Shown: in pieces, positions 51,464 to 62,154 of the stretch
Layout of the letters: each line of letters opens with the position of its first letter
Numbering within the stretch: position 1 is the stretch's first letter
Assembly: GCA_028873795.1 (NCBI GenBank)
Contig: JAPPNP010000027.1
Span: 1-64,000, forward strand
From: Chloroflexota bacterium
GTDB taxonomy: Bacteria; Chloroflexota; UBA11872
Direction: 5' to 3'
DNA length: 64,000 nucleotides
Translations under genes and position numbers: made by a program
The notes under the pieces: generated by a model
Told to the model about the DNA's origin: nothing
The model's database searches: none
What the model saw: the letters and a program-made list of their open reading frames with translations, nothing else

Positions 51464-53041
51464 CTAGTCGAGCGCTCGGTAGTTCACGCCCAGCGCGTCC
51501 AGATGCGCAATGTTGGTGTTCAGCCGCCTGAAAAACCCTTCGAGGCTCCGCGCGGCTCTCGGCGACCACGCCACCTCCGACAAGGCCAATGCCCTCGGAT
51601 ACGTCATGTATTCCGCGTGCTCGGGCGTGCTGATGAATTCCGTCCAGACATTGCCCTGCGCGCCGATGATGTGCCGGGCTTCCCGCTCGGTCAGTTCGTC
51701 CGGAATCGGTTCGAATCCATACACGGTGTCCAGCGGGATCGGGTGGCCAAAGCGGCCGGCCACCGGCTCGCCGGCTGGATCGCCCTGGTAGTAGTCGAAG
51801 TAGACGTAGTCCTTGGGCGTCATGATGACGTCGTGCCCCTGTCGCGCCGCCTCCACGCCGCCGGTCATATCGCGCCATGACATGACGGTCGCGTTCGGCG
51901 CCAGCCCTCCCTCCAGGATTTCGTCCCAGCCGATGAGGCGGCGACCGTTGGCATTGAGGAAGGCTTCGACGCGCCTGATGAACCAGCTCTGTAGCTCGTC
52001 CTCATCGGCCAGTCCCTCACGCTGGATGACGTCCTGCGCGAGGCGGCTGGCCTGCCACTGATCCTTAGGCACTTCGTCGGCGCCGATGTGGATGTACTCG
52101 CTGGGAAACAGCCGCATGACCTCAGTGAGCACGTCTTCCAGGTAGCTAAACGTGGCATCTGAGGGCGAGTAGATGTCTTTCTTGATTCCCCAACTCACCG
52201 GCACTTCGTAGGGCCCGGGATGGCACCCGTATTCCGGATAGGCGGTCAGCGCGGCTGTGGAATGGCCGGGCATCTCGATTTCGGGAATGACGGTCACAAA
52301 GCGCTCGGTGGCGTAGTTTAGGACGTCTCGAATCTCATCCTGCGTATAGAAGCCTCCGTGCGGGATGCCGTCGCCGCCGTACGTTTTGAGGTTGTTGCCG
52401 ATCATCGTCTCGCGTCGCCAGGCGCCCACTTCCGTCAGGCGCGGATAGGCGGGCAGCTCGATGCGCCACCCGTGGTCGTCCGTCAGATGCCAATGGAAGC
52501 GATTGAACTTGTAGCGCGACATCAGATCGATGAAGCGCTTCACGAACTCGACCGAGAAGAAATGCCGGCTCACGTCCAGCATCAGCCCGCGGTAGGAGAA
52601 GCGCGGGTGATCCGCGATTTCGACGGCGGAAAGGCTCCAATCGACGTCTGAGTTGACGCGCTCCTGCTCCACCTCGGGCGGCAGCAATTGCCGGATCGAC
52701 TGGAACGCATAGAACAGCGCGGCGGCGTCGGCGGCCTGAATCTGAACGGCGTCCGGGCTCACTGCGAGCCGGTAGCCCTCCGGTGGGATCGACGCGTCCG
52801 ACGAAATCACGATGTCGGCCGGATCATTCGAATTGACGGGCAGCTCCAGGCCCGTGGATGAGCGGAGCCGTTGCACCTCTCGGGCGACAACCGGCTCGAG
52901 CCCCGGATCGGTTAGGTGGATGGCCGTGGAGGGCCCGAATCGAAATCGTCCCGGGAGAGACCTCATCTGGGCCGGGACCGGGATTATGGCGAGGTCGTTG
53001 GAATCTTGGGCGGGTGGAGAAGTCACGCGATCGACTCTCAA
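51464..53041 (-). CDS. Beta-N-acetylhexosaminidase (GH20)
   Basis: YRGLMLDVSRHF, HWHLTDDHGWRIE, PEIEMPGHS, IHIGADEVPK. Confidence 0.95.
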   Translation of the reverse strand: MRVDRVTSPPAQDSNDLAIIPVPAQMRSLPGRFRFGPSTAIHLTDPGLEPVVAREVQRLRSSTGLELPVNSNDPADIVISSDASIPPEGYRLAVSPDAVQIQAADAAALFYAFQSIRQLLPPEVEQERVNSDVDWSLSAVEIADHPRFSYRGLMLDVSRHFFSVEFVKRFIDLMSRYKFNRFHWHLTDDHGWRIELPAYPRLTEVGAWRRETMIGNNLKTYGGDGIPHGGFYTQDEIRDVLNYATERFVTVIPEIEMPGHSTAALTAYPEYGCHPGPYEVPVSWGIKKDIYSPSDATFSYLEDVLTEVMRLFPSEYIHIGADEVPKDQWQASRLAQDVIQREGLADEDELQSWFIRRVEAFLNANGRRLIGWDEILEGGLAPNATVMSWRDMTGGVEAARQGHDVIMTPKDYVYFDYYQGDPAGEPVAGRFGHPIPLDTVYGFEPIPDELTEREARHIIGAQGNVWTEFISTPEHAEYMTYPRALALSEVAWSPRAARSLEGFFRRLNTNIAHLDALGVNYRALD

Positions 53042-53350
53042 GCCACGACGTGTGGCAGGCGATACGCAGGATTATTTCTAAGCATGCCGTGCAAGATCAA
53101 CCGGGAGTCTGATCACTTCCCCAAGTCTCCATGCGCGGCCGTCTCATCCGGCGGATGATCGGAAATCAGGACTAGGAATGTTCGCGCTTGACGGAACCGG
53201 CCACTCCGCTGAATCTGGAGTGTCGCGACATTGGCGTTGTGGCCCGCGCACTCGTCCCATATTCAGGAAGGCGAGGGATCCCGTGAAGGCAGCGACTTTC
53301 GGTAGCCAGCGATTGAAGTCCGATCGCTGGGCAGGCGCGGGAGGCTCCCC

Positions 53351-54958
53351 ATGATCCTCGCCGACCGTCACCCGACGCCTGGGCAGATCAGCGTCCTCCC
53401 GGATGGCCGATACATGAGCGCGTCCACGCGGGGCAAAGTGCTGCATCACTCGCTCGAATCCGGCGCCTTCTACGACCCGTGGGTTCCCGAATTCCTCACC
53501 GTCAAGTACGGGCGCGGACGACCCATCGAGTGGGAGAGCCGCCAGGTGATCATGGAGCTGCCCATGGGCCTGGGCTGCTGGGAGGGCTGCATCAACTTCG
53601 TCGACCGCGAGGGCCACATTCACCTGTTCGGGATGCGGTTCTTGAAGTGGCCCGAGGATCGCGAAGATCCCAAGCTCCACGAGCAGCGCACCGACGCCTA
53701 CCACGTCGTGTCCCGCGACGGCGGCGCCACGTGGGAGGGCCCGGTGCGACTCGACTACGGCGAGGAATTCACCGCGGCCATCATGAACGTCGTGCACCTC
53801 ACGAACGGCCGAATCGTGCTTCCGCTGGAGTACTTCGACGTCGAACGCGCCGTCGGGAAGTACGTCTCCAAGTCGTGTTACTCGGACGACGGCGGACGCA
53901 CTTGGCGGCATGACTCCACCCATCTTCCCATCGCCTCCGGCGGCCAGCACAGCCACTCCGGCGCTGTTGAACCGGTGGTGGCCGAGCTCGACGGTGGTCG
54001 CGTGTGGATGCTGATTCGCACGCAGCTCGGGTGTTTCTACGAGTCGTTTTCCGATGACGGACGCATCTGGTCCCCGTCGCAGCCCAGCCGCTTCAAGTCG
54101 TCAAGCTCCCCCGGCGAGGCGCTGCGGCTGCGTGACGGGCGGTTGCTGTTCGTGTGGACAAACGGGATCGGGCCGCCGTTTGCCTCCGACATGCTGTCGG
54201 AGTGGGCCGACTATCCCACCGAGTCTTGGTGCCGCCACGTTTTCAACGTCGCGGTTTCGCACGACAACGGCGCCACCTGGCGCGGCTATCGTGAGATCGT
54301 GCGGACAATTGGGCACGAGCCCGACGGCGCCCGGGTTGGCTATCCGCGGTTTGCGGAGCTGCCCGAAGGCGACGTTCTGGTGCAGTTTGGCCACCATTCG
54401 GGCGGCGAGCGGGCAGACTGCGAGTACGTCTATGTAGATCCTGATCGTCTGGACGAGACCAGCGATCGCGAGGATTTTGTCAACGGACTGGCGGGCTGGT
54501 CGTTCAGCGGCGCGACGGCCGTGCAGACGGTGCTGCTCGACGAGGAGCACGCCCTGCGCCTGCAGAGCGATGGCGAGGGCCTGTTCGGGGCCGAGCGCAA
54601 CTTCCCCTTCGCCGAGCGCGGCAGGCTGAGCTTTCAGCTGCGGCGCGACGAATCCTCGTCGGGCGTGGACCTGGTGCTCGACGAGACCTATTGGGACCCC
54701 AGGGACCGCCGGCGGAACGGGGCCATAGACATCAGCCTGGATGCGGACCTGGTGCCCTCGGGCGCCTGGGTGCCCGTCACGATTTCCTGGGATGTCGCCG
54801 AGCAGGTGGCCGACCTGAGCGTTGGCGATCGCCAGCGTCGGATTCCGATTGAGCACGCACCGCTGGGAATCTGCTATCTCACGTTCTACGGGCGGACGCC
54901 TGGCGCGGAGAGCGGCGCAACCCTGGTGCGCCGGCTGGAGGCGGTGGTCGAGGACTAA
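53351..54958 (+). CDS. Sialidase/BNR-repeat exo-glycosidase-like protein
   Basis: Asp-box-like SRDGGATW, SDDGGRTW, SHDNGATW. Confidence 0.8.
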   Translation: MILADRHPTPGQISVLPDGRYMSASTRGKVLHHSLESGAFYDPWVPEFLTVKYGRGRPIEWESRQVIMELPMGLGCWEGCINFVDREGHIHLFGMRFLKWPEDREDPKLHEQRTDAYHVVSRDGGATWEGPVRLDYGEEFTAAIMNVVHLTNGRIVLPLEYFDVERAVGKYVSKSCYSDDGGRTWRHDSTHLPIASGGQHSHSGAVEPVVAELDGGRVWMLIRTQLGCFYESFSDDGRIWSPSQPSRFKSSSSPGEALRLRDGRLLFVWTNGIGPPFASDMLSEWADYPTESWCRHVFNVAVSHDNGATWRGYREIVRTIGHEPDGARVGYPRFAELPEGDVLVQFGHHSGGERADCEYVYVDPDRLDETSDREDFVNGLAGWSFSGATAVQTVLLDEEHALRLQSDGEGLFGAERNFPFAERGRLSFQLRRDESSSGVDLVLDETYWDPRDRRRNGAIDISLDADLVPSGAWVPVTISWDVAEQVADLSVGDRQRRIPIEHAPLGICYLTFYGRTPGAESGATLVRRLEAVVED

Positions 54959-54980
54959 TCCCGCGCGGAGCCCAAACGCG

Positions 54981-55011
54981 AAGCGGCGGGGGTGATTCAC
55001 CCCCGCCGCTT
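54981..55011. terminator. Bidirectional terminator-like hairpin between convergent genes
   Basis: aagcggcgggggtga/ttcacccccgccgctt. Confidence 0.7.
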
Positions 55012-55052
55012 GCGTTGGTGAGCGACCCGTCAGCCGGGGCGCTCGCCAGGGC

Positions 55053-57116
55053 CTACCCGACGTAGTCCCTACCGGACCAGCGCGGGTCAAGCCACACGCG
55101 GTGGGTGGGTCTGCGTGCTGGAATCGCGTAGTTGTTCATCCACCACGGTCCGCTCACGCGTCGGTGGTAGAGGAACAGCAGCGAGTGCTTCCACAGCTGC
55201 CCGGCGATCATCGTCCCGCGACCGTGCAGGTAGCGGGAGATCTCGATCCAGGCCTCCTTCAGCGCTTCCTTATTCGGCGCGTCGAACGCCGCCTGATAGA
55301 GCGCGTCGATTTCCGGGAAGCAGGTGTGGTGGTAGTTGTAGCCGTTCGGCCAGATGTTGTCGCACCCGATCCGCCGGAACGCATCGCCCACGTCCTGCGA
55401 GCCGCCCAGGTTGGCAACCACCATTTCGTTGGCGCCGGTCTCCCACAGGTGCTCGACCACCACGGCGCGGTCGACTCGTTCGAACTCCACCTTCAGGCCC
55501 ATGTCGAGCCAGTTCGCCATCAGCGCGAGGTCTTGCGGACGCGGCGCGAACCACCCGAGCCACGTGAGCGTGTCGTCGGGGTTCCAGCCGGACTCCTCGA
55601 GCAGGGCTTTGGCCGCTTCCGGGTCGTATGGCAGCGCGCGATAGGCGTCCATCGGCACGTCCTGCATGAACCGGATATGGCTGAAGTGGTAGTCATCCAC
55701 GAACAGCGTGCCGGCCATGATGTTGTTGGCGATCGACACACGATCGGCCCCGATCACCATCGCCTCGGTCATCAGCGAGACGTTCACGTCCGGCCACTTC
55801 TCCGCAAAGATGTTGTGGTTGAGGAAGATCAAGCTCGCAAACGGCGATCGCATGGGCTGTGCCTGCATGTGCGGCATGCCGGCCAGGCGCGCGTAGGCCT
55901 CGACGCTGCTGGTGCGCAGGAAGTCCAGCTCGCCCGCCTCCGTCGCGGCGTCGAGCGCGTCCGGGTCGCCATAGCGCACGATATAGCGGTCCACCCACGG
56001 CGCACCGTAGGGATAGTCGTCGTTGCGGCTCAGCTCGGCGAACTGCTGGTCGACGTAGCGCTCGAACTTGAACGGCCCGTTGCCGACCGGTTGCAGCGCC
56101 ATCGTGTCGAACGCCGTGGCCGGTTCCAGCGCCTCATAGATGTGCTTGGGCATGGGCTGCATGGGGTTCGGGCTCGCCCAGAAGGGCTCCTGCACGCCGT
56201 CGGTGGTGAGCTGGATCGTCATGTTGTCGATCTTCTTCACCCCGCCGGTGTCTTCGATGTTGTCGGTCGGGTTTTCAGCCCACGCCTTGAACCCCTTCAG
56301 CTGTTCGAGCTGCCGGGAGCCATATCCCACGCCCCAGTCGGGGTGCGTGACGATGTGGAACGTGTACATGAAGTCGTCCGCCGTCACCGGCTTGCCGTCA
56401 TGGAAGCTGAAGCGCTCGTCGAGGTGGAAGATGTAGGACTCTTCCGGCGCCACCTCTTCAAAGGACTTGGCCACGCCGTCGCCGAAGCGGGTCTCGAGGC
56501 TCGCGAACGGGCCGTCACCCCAGCTGGCGCCGTGGATCAGGGACGTGCCGACCTCGACGTTGACGATGGCCTGGTCACTCGAGATTTGCGTGTAGCTGTT
56601 GAAGCTGGCGCCGGCGATCCCGCCGCCCCAGCTGACCCTCAGGTCCCCGCCGTAAACCGGCTGGCCGGCTTGCACCGACGTTGGGCGCTCGACGATCTTC
56701 TCGGTCTCGATGACCTTCTCGACCTCGACCGTCACGACCTTCTCGACTTCGACGACCTTCTCGACCTCGACCGTGACGACTTTCTCGACTTCAACCACCT
56801 TCTCGATCGTGACCGGAACTTCCTTCACGACCTGCTGGGCGATCACCTGCGTCACGACCTTCTCGACCGGGACTTCCTTGACGACCTCCTTGGTCACCAC
56901 CGACTCGACCGGGACTTCCTTGACCACTTCCTTGGTGACGATGGTCTCGACCGGAACCTCTTTGATCACTTCCTGCGTGACGATCCGCTCGACGACCTGC
57001 GCCTCGCCACACGCGGCGAGTACCGCCGCTCCTGCCGCGCCGAATAGACCGGCACTTGCCCCGCGAATCAAATTTCGGCGGGTCATCATCCGTTTACCAA
57101 CGTCAAGCATCTGCAT
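55053..57116 (-). CDS. ABC transporter substrate-binding lipoprotein (SBP_bac_5)
   Basis: Lipobox AVLAAC; KEVPVEtivtKEV spacer; FHLDERFSFHDGKPVTADDFMYTF. Confidence 0.9.
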   Translation of the reverse strand: MQMLDVGKRMMTRRNLIRGASAGLFGAAGAAVLAACGEAQVVERIVTQEVIKEVPVETIVTKEVVKEVPVESVVTKEVVKEVPVEKVVTQVIAQQVVKEVPVTIEKVVEVEKVVTVEVEKVVEVEKVVTVEVEKVIETEKIVERPTSVQAGQPVYGGDLRVSWGGGIAGASFNSYTQISSDQAIVNVEVGTSLIHGASWGDGPFASLETRFGDGVAKSFEEVAPEESYIFHLDERFSFHDGKPVTADDFMYTFHIVTHPDWGVGYGSRQLEQLKGFKAWAENPTDNIEDTGGVKKIDNMTIQLTTDGVQEPFWASPNPMQPMPKHIYEALEPATAFDTMALQPVGNGPFKFERYVDQQFAELSRNDDYPYGAPWVDRYIVRYGDPDALDAATEAGELDFLRTSSVEAYARLAGMPHMQAQPMRSPFASLIFLNHNIFAEKWPDVNVSLMTEAMVIGADRVSIANNIMAGTLFVDDYHFSHIRFMQDVPMDAYRALPYDPEAAKALLEESGWNPDDTLTWLGWFAPRPQDLALMANWLDMGLKVEFERVDRAVVVEHLWETGANEMVVANLGGSQDVGDAFRRIGCDNIWPNGYNYHHTCFPEIDALYQAAFDAPNKEALKEAWIEISRYLHGRGTMIAGQLWKHSLLFLYHRRVSGPWWMNNYAIPARRPTHRVWLDPRWSGRDYVG

Positions 57117-57476
57117 TCCCTCCCCTGCGTAAGTACGGCTCCAGAGTTAGCGTCCGAACACGGTTCCGACGACTATCCGCGTATGGGCTTGGCCCTCCTC
57201 CCTTCAGTCAAACGGCGGTAGACGGCGGCACGGTGTGCGTTGGAGGAGTGATCGACGGGCAAGGCATGGATTTCAGGCTTGCCGGGACGGGCGGACCCAA
57301 TTGCCGGGCGCACCCGTGGCGCAGAGAGCGTGCGGCTTCCGTTGCTCGTTCGAAAACGTACAACCAGCATGCGTCGTCCGAACGTACGCTCGCACTTTGC
57401 GGCACCGTAGTTTAAAGGGACGAATCTCGTCAACAGCGCCATTGGCGCGTTGGCGCGATAGGCCGAAACGCCGAAA

Positions 57477-57502
57477 GGCCGGCGGTCATTCGACCGCCGG
57501 CC
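57477..57502 (-). terminator. Terminator-like hairpin
   Basis: ggccggcggtc-attc-gaccgccggcc perfect 11-bp stem downstream of 57554-59527. Confidence 0.65.
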
Positions 57503-57553
57503 CTTCGAACTCCGCGAGTGCTGCTGCTCAGGGCAGCGGCATCGCGATAGGCG

Positions 57554-59527
57554 CTACCGGTCTTCCCAGTAGTCGTCCAGCCACACCCGCTCGATCGGCG
57601 AGTGCACCGGCATGGCGTAGAACTGCATGTAGAACGCCCCCTGCAGACGCCTGTGGTACAGGTTCCGCAGTGAACCGCGCCAGAGCAGCCCGGCCACCAT
57701 GTTGCCCTTGGAGTGGAGTCGCGTGGCGAACTCGATCCACCGCTCGCGCAGCGCCTCGTTGTTCGGCGCCGCCAGCATGTCCGCGTAGGCCTCGTCGATC
57801 CACGGGCGGTTGATGTTCGAGTGGTTCCAGCCACCGAGCTCGTACACCCGGTCGCTGCACACGCGCAGGCACGCGTCCACCACCGCCTGGTCGCCGCCCA
57901 TGTTGGCGAGGACCAGGTCGTGCACGCGCTCCTGGTACAGCTTCTCGATCACCGCCGAGCCGTCGACCAGGAAGAACTCAACCTTGATGCCCACCTGCTC
58001 CCAGTAGTCCTTGAGCGCCAGGTCCGTCGGCGTCGGCGGTCCCCACTTGATCCACTGGATCTCCTTCTCGGAGTCCCACTGGGCCTCTTCGACCAGGGCG
58101 CGCGCCGCGTCCGGGTCGTAGGGCATGGCGCGGAAGGTGCCCTCGGGCGGGTCCTGCATCAGCGCCACGTGCTCGAAGATGTAGTCCGAGATGAACAGCG
58201 TGCCCGCGTGGAGCTCGTTGTTGATCGTGTCCCGGTCCACCGCCCGCACCATGGCCTCAATCATCAGCGACTGCTGCTCGAGGGTCATGTCGGCGAAGAC
58301 CTCGGCGGTCTGGTTGAAGAACACGTGCCCGCCGAACGGCGAGCGCTGCGGGAACGGCCGCAGGTGCGGCAACGACGCGAGGCGCTGGAAGGCCTCGATG
58401 TTGCTCCCGCGGTGGAAGTCCTGCTCGCCGGCCTCCATGGCCGCGTCCAAGGCGGTCCGGTCGCCGTAGCGCACGACGTAGTCGTCGACGTACGGCGCGC
58501 CGTAGGCGAAGTCCTTGTTCCCCGCCATGTCGGCGAACTGCTGCGAGACGTAGCGGTTCCAGATCATCGGGCCGTTGCCCAGAAGGTGAGTGGCGCGCGT
58601 CTCGAGCGCTGTCGCCGGTTCCAGACCCGCGTAGTGGTGCTGGGCCATCGGCGGCAGGTGCCAGTCGCGGCTCGCCCACCATGCCGGGTCGGGCCGGTCG
58701 ATCGCGACCTGCACCGTCATCTCGTCCAGCTTCGCCAGGCCGGGAACGTCCTCCACGTTGTCCGTGGGGTTCTCGCCCCAGGCCTCGGCGCCGTCGATCC
58801 GGCCCCAGGACTTCTTGTGCATGCCCGAGCCGTAGTTCTTGTCCAGGCCCAATTTGGTGCCGAACAGCACGTCGTCCGCCGTGACTGGCAGGCCGTCGTG
58901 CCACTTGACGTCCGGATTGATGTGGAAGTTGTAGACGCGGCCTCGCTCGACCTCGTCCCAGCGGTTGGCCACAGCCACGTCCCATTCGCCCGTCATGGCC
59001 GGCGTGTCACCTGGGCCCCAGGTGTCGCCGTACCACAGCGGCAGGAACACGTAGTCCGTGATGTACGCCTGCGAGCTGCTGACCTGCTTGAGCGGGTTGA
59101 AGATGTCCTGGGTGTTGCCGCCGCCGGCGCTGTGCCGCAGCGTGCCGCCGCTGATCGGCCCCTCGGGAATCATCATCGGGGCCTCGACCTGGACCTCCTT
59201 GATGACTTCCTTCGTCACGATCTTCTCGACCTCGACCGGGACTTCCTTCACGACCTCAACTTGCTTGACGACCTCGGTGGTCACCAGCTTCTCGACCGCG
59301 ACTTCCTTGACGACTTCCTTGGTCACGACCGTCTCGACCGGGACTTCCTTCACCACTTCCCTGGTGACGACTGTCTCGACCGGGACTTCCTTGATGACTT
59401 CCTTGGTGACGACCTGCGTTTCACCGCACGCCGCCAGCACGGCTGCCCCGGCTGCGCCAAACATTCCCGCGGCAGCGCCCTTGAGGACGCGCCGTCGCGA
59501 GACGCCTGCGCGTAAGTGATGGCTCAT
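57554..59527 (-). CDS. ABC transporter substrate-binding lipoprotein (SBP_bac_5), paralog
   Basis: Lipobox AVLAAC; KEVPVETVVTKEV spacer; DVKWHDGLPVTADDVLFG. Confidence 0.9.
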   Translation of the reverse strand: MSHHLRAGVSRRRVLKGAAAGMFGAAGAAVLAACGETQVVTKEVIKEVPVETVVTREVVKEVPVETVVTKEVVKEVAVEKLVTTEVVKQVEVVKEVPVEVEKIVTKEVIKEVQVEAPMMIPEGPISGGTLRHSAGGGNTQDIFNPLKQVSSSQAYITDYVFLPLWYGDTWGPGDTPAMTGEWDVAVANRWDEVERGRVYNFHINPDVKWHDGLPVTADDVLFGTKLGLDKNYGSGMHKKSWGRIDGAEAWGENPTDNVEDVPGLAKLDEMTVQVAIDRPDPAWWASRDWHLPPMAQHHYAGLEPATALETRATHLLGNGPMIWNRYVSQQFADMAGNKDFAYGAPYVDDYVVRYGDRTALDAAMEAGEQDFHRGSNIEAFQRLASLPHLRPFPQRSPFGGHVFFNQTAEVFADMTLEQQSLMIEAMVRAVDRDTINNELHAGTLFISDYIFEHVALMQDPPEGTFRAMPYDPDAARALVEEAQWDSEKEIQWIKWGPPTPTDLALKDYWEQVGIKVEFFLVDGSAVIEKLYQERVHDLVLANMGGDQAVVDACLRVCSDRVYELGGWNHSNINRPWIDEAYADMLAAPNNEALRERWIEFATRLHSKGNMVAGLLWRGSLRNLYHRRLQGAFYMQFYAMPVHSPIERVWLDDYWEDR

Positions 59528-59792
59528 ACGTGTGCCCTCCCCATGTGGCCGGCCTGGCGATGGGACAAAAAACCCACCCCAACGTATCCGGCGCCTGTCG
59601 TCGGACTATACCGCTGTAAAATCATTCTGGTCCAGAATTGCCCGGCGTGACGGATTCCGAGAGGCGCCCGCGAGCGGTGGGCGCTCGCCCCACGCCGACG
59701 GGATTTGCCGTACCGGAGACCGATCGACTTCGTCTGTCGGACGAATGTCAGTCGAACGCCCTATTCGATTCGGCGGCTGGCGTCGGCCCGGG

Positions 59793-60662
59793 TCACGTCC
59801 CCGGCGCACTCCAAGCCGACGCCACCTGCATCGCGGCGCGTGCTACGGATGCCGGATCGCTGTCGCGCGCGCTCAACTCGAACGTCCAGTAGCCGCTGTA
59901 GTCGATCTGGTGGAGGGTTGACACAAACTCATCCCAGTCGATCCGGCCGGCGCCCGGCACCCAATGCCGATCGTCGAGGCCATCGGTGTCCTGCAGGTGC
60001 GTCGCAATCAGCCGGTCGCCCGCGATGCGCGCCTCCGATGCCGGGTTGAGCCCGTTGACCACCGCGTGACCGGTGTCCAGGCAAATGCCGACCGTCGCCG
60101 GATACGGCTCGATAATCGCGCGCAACTGCTCCATCCGGCAGAGCGGGCGCGGCGTGCCGCGCGCCATGAGGTTTTCGCAGGCGATCCGCAGACCCAGGCC
60201 ATCCGCGATCGGATAGAGCTCGTCGAGCGACCGGCGGGCCGCCTCGATGACCGCCTCGTTGGCCGCTTCGACATTGATTGCGTTGGCCGCCTCGTCGTTG
60301 TATGCGCTGCCCGTCGGGTGAACCACCACCACCTCACCGCCGAGTTCGGCAAACGGCGCAAGCCGGGCGGCAACCTCGTAGACCGCGAGGCGCCGGGTCA
60401 GCTCCTCCACCGCCGCCAGGTTCATCGTGGACGTGAGCGGCGCGTGCATGGTGACCGGACGCACCTTGCTGCGCTCAAACGCTTCCCGCGCGTTCGTCCG
60501 CATGTTGTCGGAAATGAGCGGGCACATCGGCGGCCAGAGCTCAATCGCATCGAATTTCGCCGCGGTCACTTCCGACAGGACCTCGGCCAGGGTTGTCGCT
60601 GGCAATTCGCCCCACATGCTCGTGGCAATGGAATACCGTGGCGATCGCTGGCGTTTGTTCAT
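59793..60662 (-). CDS. Sugar phosphate isomerase/epimerase (xylose isomerase-like TIM barrel)
   Basis: GLRIACENLMARG, VGICLDTGHAV, GAGRIDWDEFVSTLHQIDYSGYWTFELS. Confidence 0.9.
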   Translation of the reverse strand: MNKRQRSPRYSIATSMWGELPATTLAEVLSEVTAAKFDAIELWPPMCPLISDNMRTNAREAFERSKVRPVTMHAPLTSTMNLAAVEELTRRLAVYEVAARLAPFAELGGEVVVVHPTGSAYNDEAANAINVEAANEAVIEAARRSLDELYPIADGLGLRIACENLMARGTPRPLCRMEQLRAIIEPYPATVGICLDTGHAVVNGLNPASEARIAGDRLIATHLQDTDGLDDRHWVPGAGRIDWDEFVSTLHQIDYSGYWTFELSARDSDPASVARAAMQVASAWSAPGT

Positions 60663-61042
60663 GGTGGTGAATTCTTCAAGACTTCGGTGGCTTTATAGCA
60701 GCGATGGCGGCATGGCGCGCCTTCGACGGCGAAAATGCTGTCGAACGATGAGGAACGCTTAAGTTGCGCTTCGCTCATCGACGCGTGGCGTCCGCTGCGG
60801 CCGGTTCCGTCCGTGCGCCGGCCGGGTGATCCCGGGAGAGAGCCTGCGCCAGCGGCGAACACGCGCCGCGCGTATCATTCCAGCGCGGTGATGCGTTGCG
60901 GGAGGGCCAACCGATGCTCCGCGAGACCGGGTGGGCGGCGATCATGACGTGCACGCTGCGTGACCGCCATTTCTCTAGCGCGACGATGGCCCTGAGCAGT
61001 GCCAATGGCCCTGGGTTCCTCATTGGTTAGGGGCGCCGTGCC

Positions 61043-62140
61043 GTGCAGCTGTCGTTGAGAAATATCGGGATCCTCACGGCAGGCGGCGACAGCCCGGGGT
61101 TGAACGTGGCCATTCGCGGTGTCGGCAAGACCGCCATTCAGCAGTTCGGCATGCGCGTGGTCGGCTTCCGCGATGGGTTTCGCGGGCTCATGGAAAACCG
61201 CTTCATTGAGCTCAACAACGACAACCTGTCCGGAATTCTGACCCTCGGCGGCACCATGCTGGGGGCGAGCCGCGACAAGCCGCATCGCATGCCGGTGGCC
61301 GGGCGCAAGGCGGATATGACCGACATCATGGCCGAGAACTTCGAAAAACATCGCTTGGATGCGCTCGTCTGCCTGGGTGGCGGGGGCACGCAGGCCAGCG
61401 CATACCGGTTGCAACGCAAGGGGCTGCGGATCGTCACCCTGCCGAAGACCATCGACAACGACGTTGCCGGAACCGATGTGAGCATCGGGTTCAACACGGC
61501 GCTGACGATTGCGACCGAGGCCATCGACCGGCTGCACAGCACGGCGCATAGCCATCATCGAATCATTGTGGTCGAGACGATGGGTCACAACACCGGCTGG
61601 CTTGCCCTCGGGGCTGGACTTGCCGCCGGCGCCGACGTGGTCCTCATCCCCGAAATCCCCTATGACATCGAGAAGATCGCGGAAGCGATCCGCCGCCGGA
61701 GTCTGGGTGGTCGCGGATTCAGCATCGTCGCGATTTCCGAGGGCGCGCGGGCCTTGGAAGCCGCCTCGGCGAAAGATCGAGGTAACGGCAAGGCATCCAG
61801 CGGACGTCGCAACGGGCACGGCGATTCGCTGGGCGCGCACTCGCAGCAGGTGGCCCGCCAGTTGGAAGAGTTGACCGGCCTGGAATCGCGACTGACGATT
61901 CTGGGACACGTGCAGCGTGGCGGTACGCCATCGCCCTTCGACCGCGTGCTGGCCACCCACCTCGGAACCGCCTGCGCGCGCTACGTGGCCGACGGCGTCA
62001 CGGGCAGCATGATCGCCGTCCAGGGTGGAAAGGTCGGGCCAGTCGACCTTGGCGACATCGCCGGCGAGCGCAAGACCGTGCCGCTCGATCACCACTGGGT
62101 CTCCGCCGCGCGCGACACCGGCGTCGAGCTCGGGGACTAG
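61043..62140 (+). CDS. 6-phosphofructokinase family
   Basis: [67 protein letters not shown]. Confidence 0.93.
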   Translation: MQLSLRNIGILTAGGDSPGLNVAIRGVGKTAIQQFGMRVVGFRDGFRGLMENRFIELNNDNLSGILTLGGTMLGASRDKPHRMPVAGRKADMTDIMAENFEKHRLDALVCLGGGGTQASAYRLQRKGLRIVTLPKTIDNDVAGTDVSIGFNTALTIATEAIDRLHSTAHSHHRIIVVETMGHNTGWLALGAGLAAGADVVLIPEIPYDIEKIAEAIRRRSLGGRGFSIVAISEGARALEAASAKDRGNGKASSGRRNGHGDSLGAHSQQVARQLEELTGLESRLTILGHVQRGGTPSPFDRVLATHLGTACARYVADGVTGSMIAVQGGKVGPVDLGDIAGERKTVPLDHHWVSAARDTGVELGD

Positions 62141-62154
62141 ACCGCGGCCCACGC

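Noticed and set aside
55101-59515. Long plus-strand ORFs antisense to both SBP genes (648 and 600 aa), including DLLDLDRDDFLDFN repeats
   Set aside because: Mirror images of the KEVPVE coding repeats; no independent support
60663-61042. ORFs in the gap upstream of pfk (for example 60735-60947 and 60775-61023)
   Set aside because: Short, compositionally biased, no RBS or recognisable family
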